Source: DATEDA01 sp963789885
GTDB lineage: Bacteria; Pseudomonadota; Gammaproteobacteria; Burkholderiales; SG8-39
DNA length: 64,000 nt
Direction: 5' to 3'
Assembly: GCA_963789885.1 (NCBI GenBank)
Contig: CAWBNB010000003.1
Coordinates: 124,001 to 188,000, forward strand
Shown: positions 52,193-60,399 of the stretch, piece by piece
How positions within the stretch are numbered: position 1 is the first letter of the stretch
Layout of the letters: every line of letters begins with the position of its first letter
Position numbers and translations under genes: made by a program
The notes under the pieces: model-generated
What the model was told of the DNA's origin: nothing
The model's input: the letters and a program-made list of their open reading frames with translations, nothing else
Database searches by the model: none

Positions 52193-53392
52193 ATGTTCCA
52201 GCCGCTGACCGGGATCCGTGTGCTCGACCTGAGTCACCTGGTTGCCGGGCCTTACTGCACGTACCTCCTCGCGATGCTGGGCGCCGAGGTCGTCAAGGTC
52301 GAGCCGCCGGAAGGTGAGTGGACGCGAGGGCAGGGCAGCGATCGGGCCCTGAACGGAGCGCTGATGGGAATCACGTTCCTTGCGCAGAACGCCGGCAAAC
52401 GATCCGTCACGATCAATCTGAAGCATCCGCGAGGCGTTGAGCTCGTGCGGAAGCTCGCCGAGCAGAGCCAGGTCTTCCTCGAGAATATGCGGCCGGGTGT
52501 GATCGCGCGGCTGGGGCTCGACTACGAGGTCATCCGGCAGATCAATCCCGCGCTCGTCTACTGCTCCCTGTCCGGTTTCGGCCAACAGGGTCCGCTCAGC
52601 CGCCGTCCCGCCTACGACCACGTCATCCAGGGTATTTCCGGGCTGATGAGCATCAACGGGCATCCTGGCGAGGATCCGGTCAAGGTCGGGGCGCCCTTCA
52701 TCGACTACGCGAGCGGACTCAACGCGGCGTTCGCCGTGGTCTCCGCGCTGCACGAGGTGCGTCGCACGGGCCGCGGCTGCCACCTCGACGTGGCGATGCT
52801 CGACAGCGTGCTCAACCTGCTCACGCTGAACATCGTGGAGTACGTGAACGCGGGCAAGGTGCCGCGCCGGATCGGCAACGACGCACCGAGCGGCGTTGCG
52901 ACCGCCGGCGCCTTCCACGCCTCCGACCGGCTGCTCCTCATCGCGGCGAACGCCGATGCGCACTTCCGGCCGCTCGCGACGACGATCGGGTTGCCCGGTC
53001 TGCCCGACGATCCACGGTTCGCGACACCGGCGCTTCGCGAGCAGAACCGCGACGCGCTTCGCGCGCTGATCTCCGAGGCGATCGCAAAGCGGTCGGCGGC
53101 AGAGTGGGAGGGCTTGCTCGACAAGGCGGGCGTGCCCGCGACGTGGCCGAGGACGATCCCGGAGATCGTCGAGGAGCCGCATGTGCGAGGCCGCGGTGTG
53201 GTGCAGACCGTGGAGGGGACACCCGGAAAGGCCGGGCTCGCCGTCACCTCGCTCGGCTGGCAGATAGACGGGCAGGCGGTCGGACCGCGAAGCGGCGCAC
53301 CCTCGCTCGGCGCCGATACCCGCGAGGTCCTGCGCGAGTGCGGCTTTACGGAGGCCGAGATTACCTCGCTGCGCGCCGACGGCGCGATATGA
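52193..53392 (+). CDS. Class III CoA transferase (CaiB/BaiF family)
   Basis: 399 residues. LTGIRVLDLSHLVAGPYCTYLLAMLGAEVVKVE at the N-terminus, SGFGQQGPLSRRPAYDHVIQ and the catalytic Asp in GAPFIDYASGLNAAF. It moves CoA from a donor CoA ester to the acid, via a covalent aspartyl-CoA. Likely activates the hydroxy- or dicarboxylic acid released by the preceding hydrolase. Four-base overlap with the next gene. Confidence 0.93.
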   Translation: MFQPLTGIRVLDLSHLVAGPYCTYLLAMLGAEVVKVEPPEGEWTRGQGSDRALNGALMGITFLAQNAGKRSVTINLKHPRGVELVRKLAEQSQVFLENMRPGVIARLGLDYEVIRQINPALVYCSLSGFGQQGPLSRRPAYDHVIQGISGLMSINGHPGEDPVKVGAPFIDYASGLNAAFAVVSALHEVRRTGRGCHLDVAMLDSVLNLLTLNIVEYVNAGKVPRRIGNDAPSGVATAGAFHASDRLLLIAANADAHFRPLATTIGLPGLPDDPRFATPALREQNRDALRALISEAIAKRSAAEWEGLLDKAGVPATWPRTIPEIVEEPHVRGRGVVQTVEGTPGKAGLAVTSLGWQIDGQAVGPRSGAPSLGADTREVLRECGFTEAEITSLRADGAI

Positions 53393-53808
53393 ATGAGCCC
53401 ACTTCCGGGCCGGGCGACGGTGGGTCGCCGCCCGAGCTCACCTACGATCGGATCGTGGTGGGCGAGATCTACGCGGACCGCGAGATCGAGATCTCGCCCG
53501 CGACCGTCGCCTCCTATGCCGCTTCGGTCGGCGCGAAGGAGTCGCCGGCATTCCTGATGGCGGCGAGCTGGACCGTGCCACGCGTCTCGTTCTCGAAGTG
53601 GCGGGTACCTCCAGGAGGGATCCACGCCCGGCAGACGTGGCACAGCCTGCGCCGCATCGTCCCGACCACCAAGGTGCGTCTCCGCACGATCGCGAAGGAG
53701 AAGTTCGAGGCGAAGTCCCGGCCCTATGTCGTCTTCGAATCGGTCCTCGAAGACGAGGCAGGGGCGCTCCTTGCGAAAGGGGAGATGACCGTGCTCTGGC
53801 CAAAATGA
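53389..53808 (+). CDS. Hot-dog-fold MaoC-like subunit, N-terminal (FAS1-like) half
   Basis: 139 residues; ATG overlapping the CoA-transferase stop. YDRIVVGEIYADREIEISPATVASYAAS is the non-catalytic hot-dog half of two-repeat hydratases; FHARQTWHSLRRIVP-type central helix (as GIHARQTWHSL). No DxxxxH catalytic pair. With the next gene it corresponds to the two halves fused in the protein at 36371. Confidence 0.82.
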   Translation: MNEPTSGPGDGGSPPELTYDRIVVGEIYADREIEISPATVASYAASVGAKESPAFLMAASWTVPRVSFSKWRVPPGGIHARQTWHSLRRIVPTTKVRLRTIAKEKFEAKSRPYVVFESVLEDEAGALLAKGEMTVLWPK

Positions 53809-54209
53809 ACGAACTGAACCCCTTCACTTGGACCGTGACCCAGCAGCAGATCGACGGCTATGCAGCCGCGGCTGGCGCCAACGATCCGATCCATGTGGAT
53901 CCGGTGGGGCGCGCGGCGGCCGGGGGCACCATTGCCCAGGGGATGCTGGTGCTGGCGGTCATGGCTGAATTCGTCGCCAGCGCCGTTCCCAACGGCGCCG
54001 CCTGGCGCGAGGGCGGGGCGCTCGACGTCAGGTTCCGTGCACCGGCGCGGCCGGGCGACCGGCTCACCGTGCGCGCTGTACCGGCAACCGGGACCAGCGA
54101 TACGCAGCAGGACGGTTGGGCGACCTACGAGCTGTGGTGCGAGAACGACGCCGGCGTGAGGATCGTCTCCGGTACCGCGCGCGTTCCGCTCGCCGCACTC
54201 TCTACCTGA
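53805..54209 (+). CDS. Hot-dog-fold MaoC-like (R)-enoyl-CoA hydratase subunit, catalytic half
   Basis: 134 residues, ATG overlapping the previous stop. The hydratase-2 motif GANDPIHVDP provides the Asp/His pair; GTIAQGMLVLAVMA is the substrate-channel helix. Forms a heterodimer with the preceding gene, hydrating or dehydrating the CoA ester. Last gene of the operon; converges with the SucD-like gene, overlapping it by eight bases. Confidence 0.87.
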   Translation: MNELNPFTWTVTQQQIDGYAAAAGANDPIHVDPVGRAAAGGTIAQGMLVLAVMAEFVASAVPNGAAWREGGALDVRFRAPARPGDRLTVRAVPATGTSDTQQDGWATYELWCENDAGVRIVSGTARVPLAALST

Positions 54210-55083
54210 CGAGCGCCGGAATTTCCTCCAGCGAGGAGGCGACCCGCGCGCCTGCGGCGGCGAGGAGGCGACGCTTGGCGCTTGCGCTGTCGTTCTCCCC
54301 TCTTATGACTGCGGCGAAGTGGCCAAAGCTCGCCCCGGCCGGGTAGTTCTCCTGGAACTGCCCGGCGATCAGTGCGACGACCGGTTTCTTCAGCCGGCCC
54401 GCGCGGAGCGCCTCGGCGACCTCGAGCTCGTGCGTGCCCCCCGGCTCCCCGAAGATGATGCAGGCGTCGGTTTCGGCGTCTGCCTCGAACATCTCGAGCA
54501 CCTCCACCATCCGCATGCCGACGATCGGATCCCCGCCCATGGAAACGCAGGTGGAAGCGCCGAGCCCGGCGCGTGAGAGCATCCAGCAGATCTCCGCCGA
54601 CATACCGCCGGAGCGTGAGCACACGCCGATGCGCCCTGGCGCGTAGATCTCGCCGGCACGATCGCCGCCGATCCCGCCGAGCTTGCTGCGACCCGGCGAG
54701 ATGACGCCGTTCGTGTTGAAGCCGACGATGCGCGCCTCTGCCGCGCGCGCCGCGGCGACCGCCGCGGCTGCATCGTGGCGCGGCACGTTCTCGGCGAAGC
54801 ATGCGAGCACGCGGATGCCGGCATCGACAGCCTCGAGCACCGCGTCCTTCACGCCGCGCGCCGGGACGTAGACCGCGGAGGCGTTGGCTCCGGTCGCTGC
54901 CACCGCCGCACGGACGGTGTTGAACACCGGGAGCCCTTCGACCGACTCCCCACCGCGGCCAGGCGTCACACCGGCGACGATGCGGGTTCCGTAGTCCAGG
55001 CAATAGCGGATGTCGAAGCGTGCCTGGGTACCGGTCGCGCCCTGCACGAGCACCCGGGTCTCCGTGCCGATGAGAATGCTCAC
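54202..55083 (-). CDS. Succinyl/malyl-CoA ligase alpha subunit (SucD/MtkB-like)
   Basis: 293 residues from a GTG overlapping the beta-subunit stop (GTGA). RVLVQGATGTQARFD (CoA-binding Rossmann), GRIGVCSRSGGMSAEI, IFGEPGGTHELE and the phosphohistidine region SFGHFAAVIRGENDSASAK. Relative to E. coli SucD, GHAGAI is GHFAAV, so this is a divergent ligase probably acting on another dicarboxylate. Forms CoA ester with ADP or GDP release. Confidence 0.88.
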   Translation of the reverse strand: MSILIGTETRVLVQGATGTQARFDIRYCLDYGTRIVAGVTPGRGGESVEGLPVFNTVRAAVAATGANASAVYVPARGVKDAVLEAVDAGIRVLACFAENVPRHDAAAAVAAARAAEARIVGFNTNGVISPGRSKLGGIGGDRAGEIYAPGRIGVCSRSGGMSAEICWMLSRAGLGASTCVSMGGDPIVGMRMVEVLEMFEADAETDACIIFGEPGGTHELEVAEALRAGRLKKPVVALIAGQFQENYPAGASFGHFAAVIRGENDSASAKRRLLAAAGARVASSLEEIPALVR

Positions 55084-56276
55084 GTTCGGACCCCGCCGAC
55101 CGCCGCCACGATCTCCCGCACGGCGTCCTCGAGGCTCGCGCCGGAAGGCATGTAGCGAAGGCCCGGCACGGTCGCCGCGAGCGCGCGCGCCTCGTCCTCC
55201 TTCGGCCCGAACACCCGCAGGACGATCGGGAAGCTGCGTGGATCGACCTTGCTGCGCCGGAGCGAAACGAGCAACGCCTCGATGATGACCGTGCAAGGCA
55301 GGAGCTGGAGATAGTTCATGCCGACGAGCATGCCCTTTGCATCGGGGTTGGCGAAGATCGCATCGAAGAGCGCCGCCGGCTTGTCGAGGGTCGCGGGACT
55401 GAGGTCCGAGTGATTCGCCGGTCGGCCACCCGCCGCTAGCACGAGGTCGTGCTGCATCAGCCCCGCGCCGCCGCCCGAGACGAAGAGCGCGATGTTTCCC
55501 GGCAGCTCGGTGTAGCGGATCGCCCCGCCGAGAAACTTCCGGTCCGCGGCAACCACCGCGCGCTCGCGCTCGTTGAGGGGTCGCCCGCCCGGACCGGCGT
55601 CGTCGAGCCCGAGGTCGCGCCAGGCCGCATGGCGGAAGAGGGCGTTGTCGTCGATCTCCATCATCGCACCGACCACGGACAGCTTTGCATCGCGCGTCAC
55701 GGCGATCGGATTCACCTCGAGCATGAGTGCGTCGGCAGCCTGGAACGCCTCGTAGAGCCGTGCCGTGAGGGCGGCGAGCTGCGGGATGAGGGCGCTCTCG
55801 ACGCCCGCGCGGTCCCAGAGGTCGGCTGCGTCCCAGACCATGAAACCGCGGAGCGGATCGATATCGGCCGTCACCAGCGCGGCGGGATCGCTTGCCGCGA
55901 CGGCTTCGATGTCGACGCCGCCCTTGCGAGAGACGACGACCTGCGGCGCGAGGCGGCCGAAGCCGAAGCTGACATAGAGCTCGGCAGCGAGCTCTACCGC
56001 AGCTTCGACGTAGACGCGCTCGGCGCGCTGGCCCGCGAGCTCCATGCCGAGGATCGCTCGCGCAGCAGCCTCGGCGGCCTCGCCACCCTCGGCGAGCCTC
56101 ACACCGCCTGCCCTGCCGCGACGCCCGCCAGCGACGAGGGCCTTGACCGCGACGCGACCGCCGAACTCCCGCGCGATCGCGCCCGCCTCGGCCGGGGTCG
56201 CCGTGGCGCGACCCTCGGGCACCGGTAGCGCGCGCGCACGCAGCCAAGCCTTGGCGCGGTCCTCGAGGAGCCTCAT
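55080..56276 (-). CDS. Succinyl/malyl-CoA ligase beta subunit (SucC/MtkA-like)
   Basis: 398 residues. ATP-grasp start LLEDRAKAWLRARALPVPEG, VAVKALVAGGRRGRAGGV, ALMLEVNPIAVTRD (metal Glu/Asn) and SGGGAGLMQHDLVLAAGG. The C-terminal part is less conserved than in TCA-cycle SucC. A TGTCGACA operator lies 15 bases upstream of the ATG. Pairs with 54202. It would activate dicarboxylates brought in by the divergent TRAP system. Confidence 0.88.
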   Translation of the reverse strand: MRLLEDRAKAWLRARALPVPEGRATATPAEAGAIAREFGGRVAVKALVAGGRRGRAGGVRLAEGGEAAEAAARAILGMELAGQRAERVYVEAAVELAAELYVSFGFGRLAPQVVVSRKGGVDIEAVAASDPAALVTADIDPLRGFMVWDAADLWDRAGVESALIPQLAALTARLYEAFQAADALMLEVNPIAVTRDAKLSVVGAMMEIDDNALFRHAAWRDLGLDDAGPGGRPLNERERAVVAADRKFLGGAIRYTELPGNIALFVSGGGAGLMQHDLVLAAGGRPANHSDLSPATLDKPAALFDAIFANPDAKGMLVGMNYLQLLPCTVIIEALLVSLRRSKVDPRSFPIVLRVFGPKEDEARALAATVPGLRYMPSGASLEDAVREIVAAVGGVRT

Positions 56277-56290
56277 GCGCCGATTTTAGA

Positions 56291-56300
56291 ATGTCGACAT
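56291..56300. promoter_or_regulatory. ATGTCGACAT palindrome, candidate GntR/FCD operator
   Basis: Perfect 10-bp inverted repeat, extended to AATGTCGACAT, 15 bases from the sucC-like start and 23 bases upstream of the -35 box of the divergent TRAP promoter. Same core as 5125 and 6860. Confidence 0.65.
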
Positions 56301-56322
56301 GCAGCATGTCACCTAAGTCGAG

Positions 56323-56352
56323 TTGACAAGCCCGCGGGGCACTTCCTACACT
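56323..56352 (+). promoter_or_regulatory. Sigma-70-type promoter for TRAP system 3
   Basis: TTGACA at 56323-56328, an 18-base spacer and TACACT at 56347-56352; the expected transcript start is near 56359, 22 bases before the dctP ATG. The clearest consensus promoter in the window. Confidence 0.6.
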
Positions 56353-56380
56353 GGGCCCGTTGAGAGGAGGAGGCAGGTCA

Positions 56381-57385
56381 ATGAGAAAGATCCACGCGCT
56401 CACCGTGGCGGTCGGCGCTGCGGTAGTGCTTGCGGCGCAACCCTCGGCCGCGCAGACGACGGCACGCCTCTCGTACCACTGGGCGCCAACCCACGAGAGC
56501 GCGATCATGTCGAAGAAGCTCGCCGACGAGGTCACGAAGCGCTCGGGCGGCAAGCTCAAGATCGACGTCTTCCCATCGGGTCAGCTGTACACCATCCGCC
56601 AGATCATCGGCGCCCTCTCGGCAGGGTCCGTCGAGATGGGTGGCGTGGTGACGCACAACCAGATCGCCGCGGTCGAGCGCGACTGGAACGTGTTCCAGCT
56701 CCCGTATTTCTGGGAATCGATCGAGCAGCAGCGGCGGTTCCTCGCCGAGTCGCCCGAAGGACGGGCCCTGCGCGAGCGGGTCCTGCAGAAGACCGGCATG
56801 GCGCACGTCGCGTACGTACCCGTCGGGCCCTACGTGACCTTCAGCGCGAAGAGCGACATGTCCACGCTCGCGTCGATGCGCGGGCTGAAGGCGCGCGCGC
56901 TCGCCGCGTCCGAGCGGCCCGGTCTCGCCGCGCGCGGCATGAGCGTCGTCTCCCTGTCCACGGAGGAGATCTATCCGGCGCTGCAGAGCGGCATGATCGA
57001 TACGCTCGCCACCGTACCGACCGCGGTGAAGGCCTACTCGTGGTGGGATTACCTGAAGTTCGCGCAGACGCCGTACGCGGTTTACGCGGACGCCGAGATC
57101 ATGGCAAACGCCAAGTGGCTCGCGGGACTGCCTCCGGATCAGCGCGAGCTCCTGCTTGCGGTCGGCCGGGAGATCAGCAAAGAGGCGACCGAGCAGACCT
57201 ATAAGGGCAACGCGGAAGCGCTCAAGGAGCTCGTCGAGATGCATGGCGGGAAGGTGACCGTACTCAAGGGACCCGCGCTCGAGGAAATAAAGGCTCTCGA
57301 CCGCGCGAAGACCGAGCCGGAGCTCGCCAAGCTCATGTCGCCCGAGATCTACGCGGCGGCGAAGCGGTTCGTCGGCCAGAACTGA
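56381..57385 (+). CDS. TRAP transporter substrate-binding protein (DctP family), system 3
   Basis: 334 residues; ATG behind AGGAGGAGG. Signal peptide MRKIHALTVAVGAAVVLAAQPSAAQ. DctP core SGGKLKIDVFPSGQLY, SMRGLKARALAASERPGLAA (ligand Arg) and EEIYPALQSGMIDTLATVP. Followed by Q and M genes. The divergent CoA ligase suggests a dicarboxylate ligand. Confidence 0.92.
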   Translation: MRKIHALTVAVGAAVVLAAQPSAAQTTARLSYHWAPTHESAIMSKKLADEVTKRSGGKLKIDVFPSGQLYTIRQIIGALSAGSVEMGGVVTHNQIAAVERDWNVFQLPYFWESIEQQRRFLAESPEGRALRERVLQKTGMAHVAYVPVGPYVTFSAKSDMSTLASMRGLKARALAASERPGLAARGMSVVSLSTEEIYPALQSGMIDTLATVPTAVKAYSWWDYLKFAQTPYAVYADAEIMANAKWLAGLPPDQRELLLAVGREISKEATEQTYKGNAEALKELVEMHGGKVTVLKGPALEEIKALDRAKTEPELAKLMSPEIYAAAKRFVGQN

Positions 57386-57404
57386 GCAGGTCCGACCCGG
57401 CGCG

Positions 57405-57935
57405 ATGCAGGGGGCGTCGGTGCTCGAAGTCTACAAGAAGCTGAACGACGGCCTGGAATGGCTAATCGTCGGCTTCGCCGGTTTGCTCACCCTCGTGATC
57501 GTAGCACTGCCGTTCATCTCGGCGGTCGTTCGCTACTTAACCGGCGAGGGCTATACCTGGCTCGCCGAAACCCCACCGCAGCTCGTTCCCTGGGTGGTGT
57601 TCCCGATGCTCGGGGTACTCCTGCGTCACGACGGCCACATCGCGGTCGACGTGATGCCGCATTATCTGCGGGGCAGGGCGCTCACGCTGCTTCGTGCTGC
57701 CGTGCTCGCCGCGTGCCTCGTAGCGGGCCTCGCCTTCGGCATCCTTGGCGTGAAGACAGTGCTGTTCTTCCGCCAGCTCGGCCAGATGTCGACCACCGAG
57801 ATCGAGTTCCCCCTGTGGGTGCTCTACATTTCGTACCCGCTGGGTTTCCTCCTCGCCGCGAACTTTGCGCTGGAGTCGCTGTTTCGCGAGCTCGCCGGAA
57901 AGCGCGAGGCGAGGTATGTTCCGGCCGCGAACTGA
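57405..57935 (+). CDS. TRAP transporter small permease (DctQ family), system 3
   Basis: 176 residues, four predicted helices. VVRYLTGEGYTWLAETPPQLVPWVVFPMLG is the DctQ helix 1-2 region and RHDGHIAVDVMPHYL the following loop. Three bases separate it from the large permease. Confidence 0.9.
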   Translation: MQGASVLEVYKKLNDGLEWLIVGFAGLLTLVIVALPFISAVVRYLTGEGYTWLAETPPQLVPWVVFPMLGVLLRHDGHIAVDVMPHYLRGRALTLLRAAVLAACLVAGLAFGILGVKTVLFFRQLGQMSTTEIEFPLWVLYISYPLGFLLAANFALESLFRELAGKREARYVPAAN

Positions 57936-57938
57936 CCG

Positions 57939-59204
57939 ATGGTGATCGGTTTCGCGCTGCTGGCAGTGGTGCTGATGCTCCTGTCAGTGCCACTCTTCTT
58001 CGTGTTCGGAGTGAGCTCGGCGGCGATCGCCGTCTGGGGTCTCAACCTCCCCGCGCATACGTTGATGCAGGTGTCGTTCGACGCCGTCAGCAAGCAGGTC
58101 CTGGTCGCAATCCCGATCTTCGTTTTTGCCGGCAACGTGATGTATCACGGCGGGTCAGCGCGTCGGCTCGTCGATCTGGGGGTCTCGGCCGTGGGCCACC
58201 TGCCCGGCGGGTTGGGCATCGCGTTGATCCTGTCGATCGCCATCTTCAGCGCGATCTCCGGGTCGATTCTCGCGTCCATAGTGGCGATCGGCGGCGTGCT
58301 CATGAAGCCGATGATCGACCAGGGTTACCCCAAGCCGTTCGTAATCGTGCTCGCAGCAACGGCGGCGCTCATGGATGCGCTAATCCCGCCGTCGAACACC
58401 GCGATCATCTACAGCTCGATCACGCATGTTCCGGTCTCCAAGGCATTCGCCGCCGGGGTGCTGCCGGGACTGGTCCTAGGGCTCCTACTGCTCGTCTACG
58501 TGATGTGGGCATGCCGGAGGATGTCGCGTCCGACACGGCAACCGTGGAGCCGACGCGCGCGCGCCCTGTTCGTCGCGCTGCCCTCACTACTCCTTCCGGT
58601 CCTGATCCTCGGCGGACTCTACGGCGGATTGCTTACCCCGGCAGAGTCCGCCTCCGTGGCAAGCATGTACGCGCTCGGGCTCGGCGTCTTCGTTTACCGC
58701 GAACTTACCTGGAGCGGATTCTGGCGTGCCACGAGGGCCACCGCGGAGACCACGGCGGTCATCTTCGCGATCATCGCCATGGCGGTGTATTTCTCGATCA
58801 TCATGACCTACACGAAGACGCCCCAGGCGATCGTGCAGTTCTTTATCGACTACAACATCGGGCCGGTCACGTTCTTCGTCCTCGCGGGCGTCGCCATTAT
58901 CATCCTCGGCACGTTCATGGAGGCAGTGCCGGTGTTCTACCTCACGCTGCCGATCATGTACCCGATTGCCACTGCCCTAAAGATCGACCCGCTGCAGTTC
59001 TATGTTTTTATTACCGGCCTCATCGGCATCGGGCTGATCACGCCGCCGGTCTGCGTCGGCGTGTACACCGCGGCGGCGATCGTCAGGACCCCGCCGCAGC
59101 AGGCATTCCGCGCCGTGCCGGGGTTCCTGATGATCGGCATCATCTACGCCGTGATCGTGGTGATCTTCCCAGGGCTCGCCACCTGGCTGCCGAAGTACTG
59201 GTAA
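57939..59204 (+). CDS. TRAP transporter large permease (DctM family), system 3
   Basis: 421 residues, 11-12 helices. AIPIFVFAGNVMYHGGSARRL, FSAISGSILASIVAIGGV, IPPSNTAIIYSS and LITPPVCVGVYTAAAI match DctM. Nine bases before the SDR gene, which is probably in the same transcript. Confidence 0.93.
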   Translation: MVIGFALLAVVLMLLSVPLFFVFGVSSAAIAVWGLNLPAHTLMQVSFDAVSKQVLVAIPIFVFAGNVMYHGGSARRLVDLGVSAVGHLPGGLGIALILSIAIFSAISGSILASIVAIGGVLMKPMIDQGYPKPFVIVLAATAALMDALIPPSNTAIIYSSITHVPVSKAFAAGVLPGLVLGLLLLVYVMWACRRMSRPTRQPWSRRARALFVALPSLLLPVLILGGLYGGLLTPAESASVASMYALGLGVFVYRELTWSGFWRATRATAETTAVIFAIIAMAVYFSIIMTYTKTPQAIVQFFIDYNIGPVTFFVLAGVAIIILGTFMEAVPVFYLTLPIMYPIATALKIDPLQFYVFITGLIGIGLITPPVCVGVYTAAAIVRTPPQQAFRAVPGFLMIGIIYAVIVVIFPGLATWLPKYW

Positions 59205-59213
59205 GGAGAAAGG

Positions 59214-59963
59214 ATGGCAGGGGTCATGATCGTCACCGGTAGCAGCCGCGGGATCGGCGCCGCCACGGCCTGCCTTGGAGCCGAGCGCGGCTACGACGTC
59301 TGCATCAACTATCTGAAGAGCGCGGCGGCGGCAGAAGAGGTGCTCGAGCGGGTGCGCGCCACGGGACGGCGGGGAATCGCGGTGCAAGCCGACATCGCGA
59401 GTGAAATCGACATCGAACGCCTCTTCGACACCGTGGACCGAGAGCTCGGTCGCGTATCGGTCCTAGTGAACAATGCCGCCGTGGTCGGGGCGGGGCGCCG
59501 CAGGGTGGAATCCATGCGCGGGGCGGCAGTGAACGCGCTACTCGCCGCCAACGTGGGTGGCGCGATCATCTGCGCGCGTGAGGCGATCAAGCGCATGTCC
59601 ACTCGGCATGGCGGTCCCGGCGGTGCCATCGTCAACGTCTCCTCGGCTTCGGCTCGGCTGGGCGCCCCGAACCTATGGGTGGACTACGCCGCCTCAAAGG
59701 GTGCGCTGGACACCTTCACTATCGGACTGGCGGAGGAAGTCGCCGGTGAAGGCATTCGCGTCAATGCGGTGCGCCCAGGCCTCATCGACACCGAGATCCA
59801 CGCGGCGACCGGTATGCCGGATCGCGTGCAGAAGGCGGAACGGATGATCCCGATGAAACGCGCGGGGACGGCCGCGGAGGTAGCTGAGTGCATCGTTTGG
59901 CTCGCCTCGCCCGCCGCTTCGTACGTGAGCGGCGCGATCCTCGACGTTGCCGGCGCCCGCTAG
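59214..59963 (+). CDS. Short-chain dehydrogenase/reductase (classical, intact)
   Basis: 249 residues; ATG after AAGGAGAAAGG. TGSSRGIGAAT, NNAAVVG, Ser in NVSSASARLG and the catalytic Tyr-Lys in YAASKGAL are all present, with YVSGAILDVAGAR at the end. An NAD(P)-dependent oxidoreductase of a hydroxy/keto compound, FabG-like. Last gene of TRAP operon 3. Confidence 0.92.
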   Translation: MAGVMIVTGSSRGIGAATACLGAERGYDVCINYLKSAAAAEEVLERVRATGRRGIAVQADIASEIDIERLFDTVDRELGRVSVLVNNAAVVGAGRRRVESMRGAAVNALLAANVGGAIICAREAIKRMSTRHGGPGGAIVNVSSASARLGAPNLWVDYAASKGALDTFTIGLAEEVAGEGIRVNAVRPGLIDTEIHAATGMPDRVQKAERMIPMKRAGTAAEVAECIVWLASPAASYVSGAILDVAGAR

Positions 59964-60125
59964 TGTGGAGCCAGATTGTGGAAGTCTTTCCGGACGGCCG
60001 GCTTACCTTCGAGCCGTGTTGTAACTGATCGCCCGAAAAACTGATTCCCCCGAAACGCCTAACTACTTGGCTCTGAACGGGTGATCTGCGGAAGCATTCG
60101 GGCCAGAATCGACTCAAGTCTCTGA

Positions 60126-60299
60126 GGTGACTCGTTTCAGGCATTGATCGCCGAGAGCAAGAGCAACAAGCAGATCGCCGCCGCGGTCTTTCTCGCCGAA
60201 GGTACGGTGAAGAACTACGTCAGCCGCATCATGGAGAAGCTGCACGCCAGCACGCGCACCGAGCTCGCGGTGCAGGCCGTCAAGAGCCACCGGGATTGA
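60126..60299 (+). pseudogene. Remnant of a LuxR/NarL-type response regulator (C-terminal HTH only)
   Basis: An open stretch without a start codon reads QALIAESKSNKQIAAAVFL then EGTVKNYVSRIMEKLHASTR and ends VKSHRD, most of a LuxR-type helix-turn-helix. The first helix is cut, and an in-frame TGA at 60123 precedes it. No receiver domain is found upstream in any frame. It is the only coding-like signal in the 59964-60399 gap. Confidence 0.75.
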
Positions 60300-60399
60300 G
60301 ACTGGCCGGCCGCCTCGCGTAAGCCCCACATCTGATGCTGATGGGTAGCGGCCGCGCAGCACCTCCGGAATTTCCTGCACTGCTGTCGTTGGCCTGCTC

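Noticed and set aside
52193..53392. CoA transferase as formyl-CoA/oxalate transferase (frc)
   Set aside because: Only general class III motifs are visible; no oxalyl-CoA decarboxylase is in the same operon.
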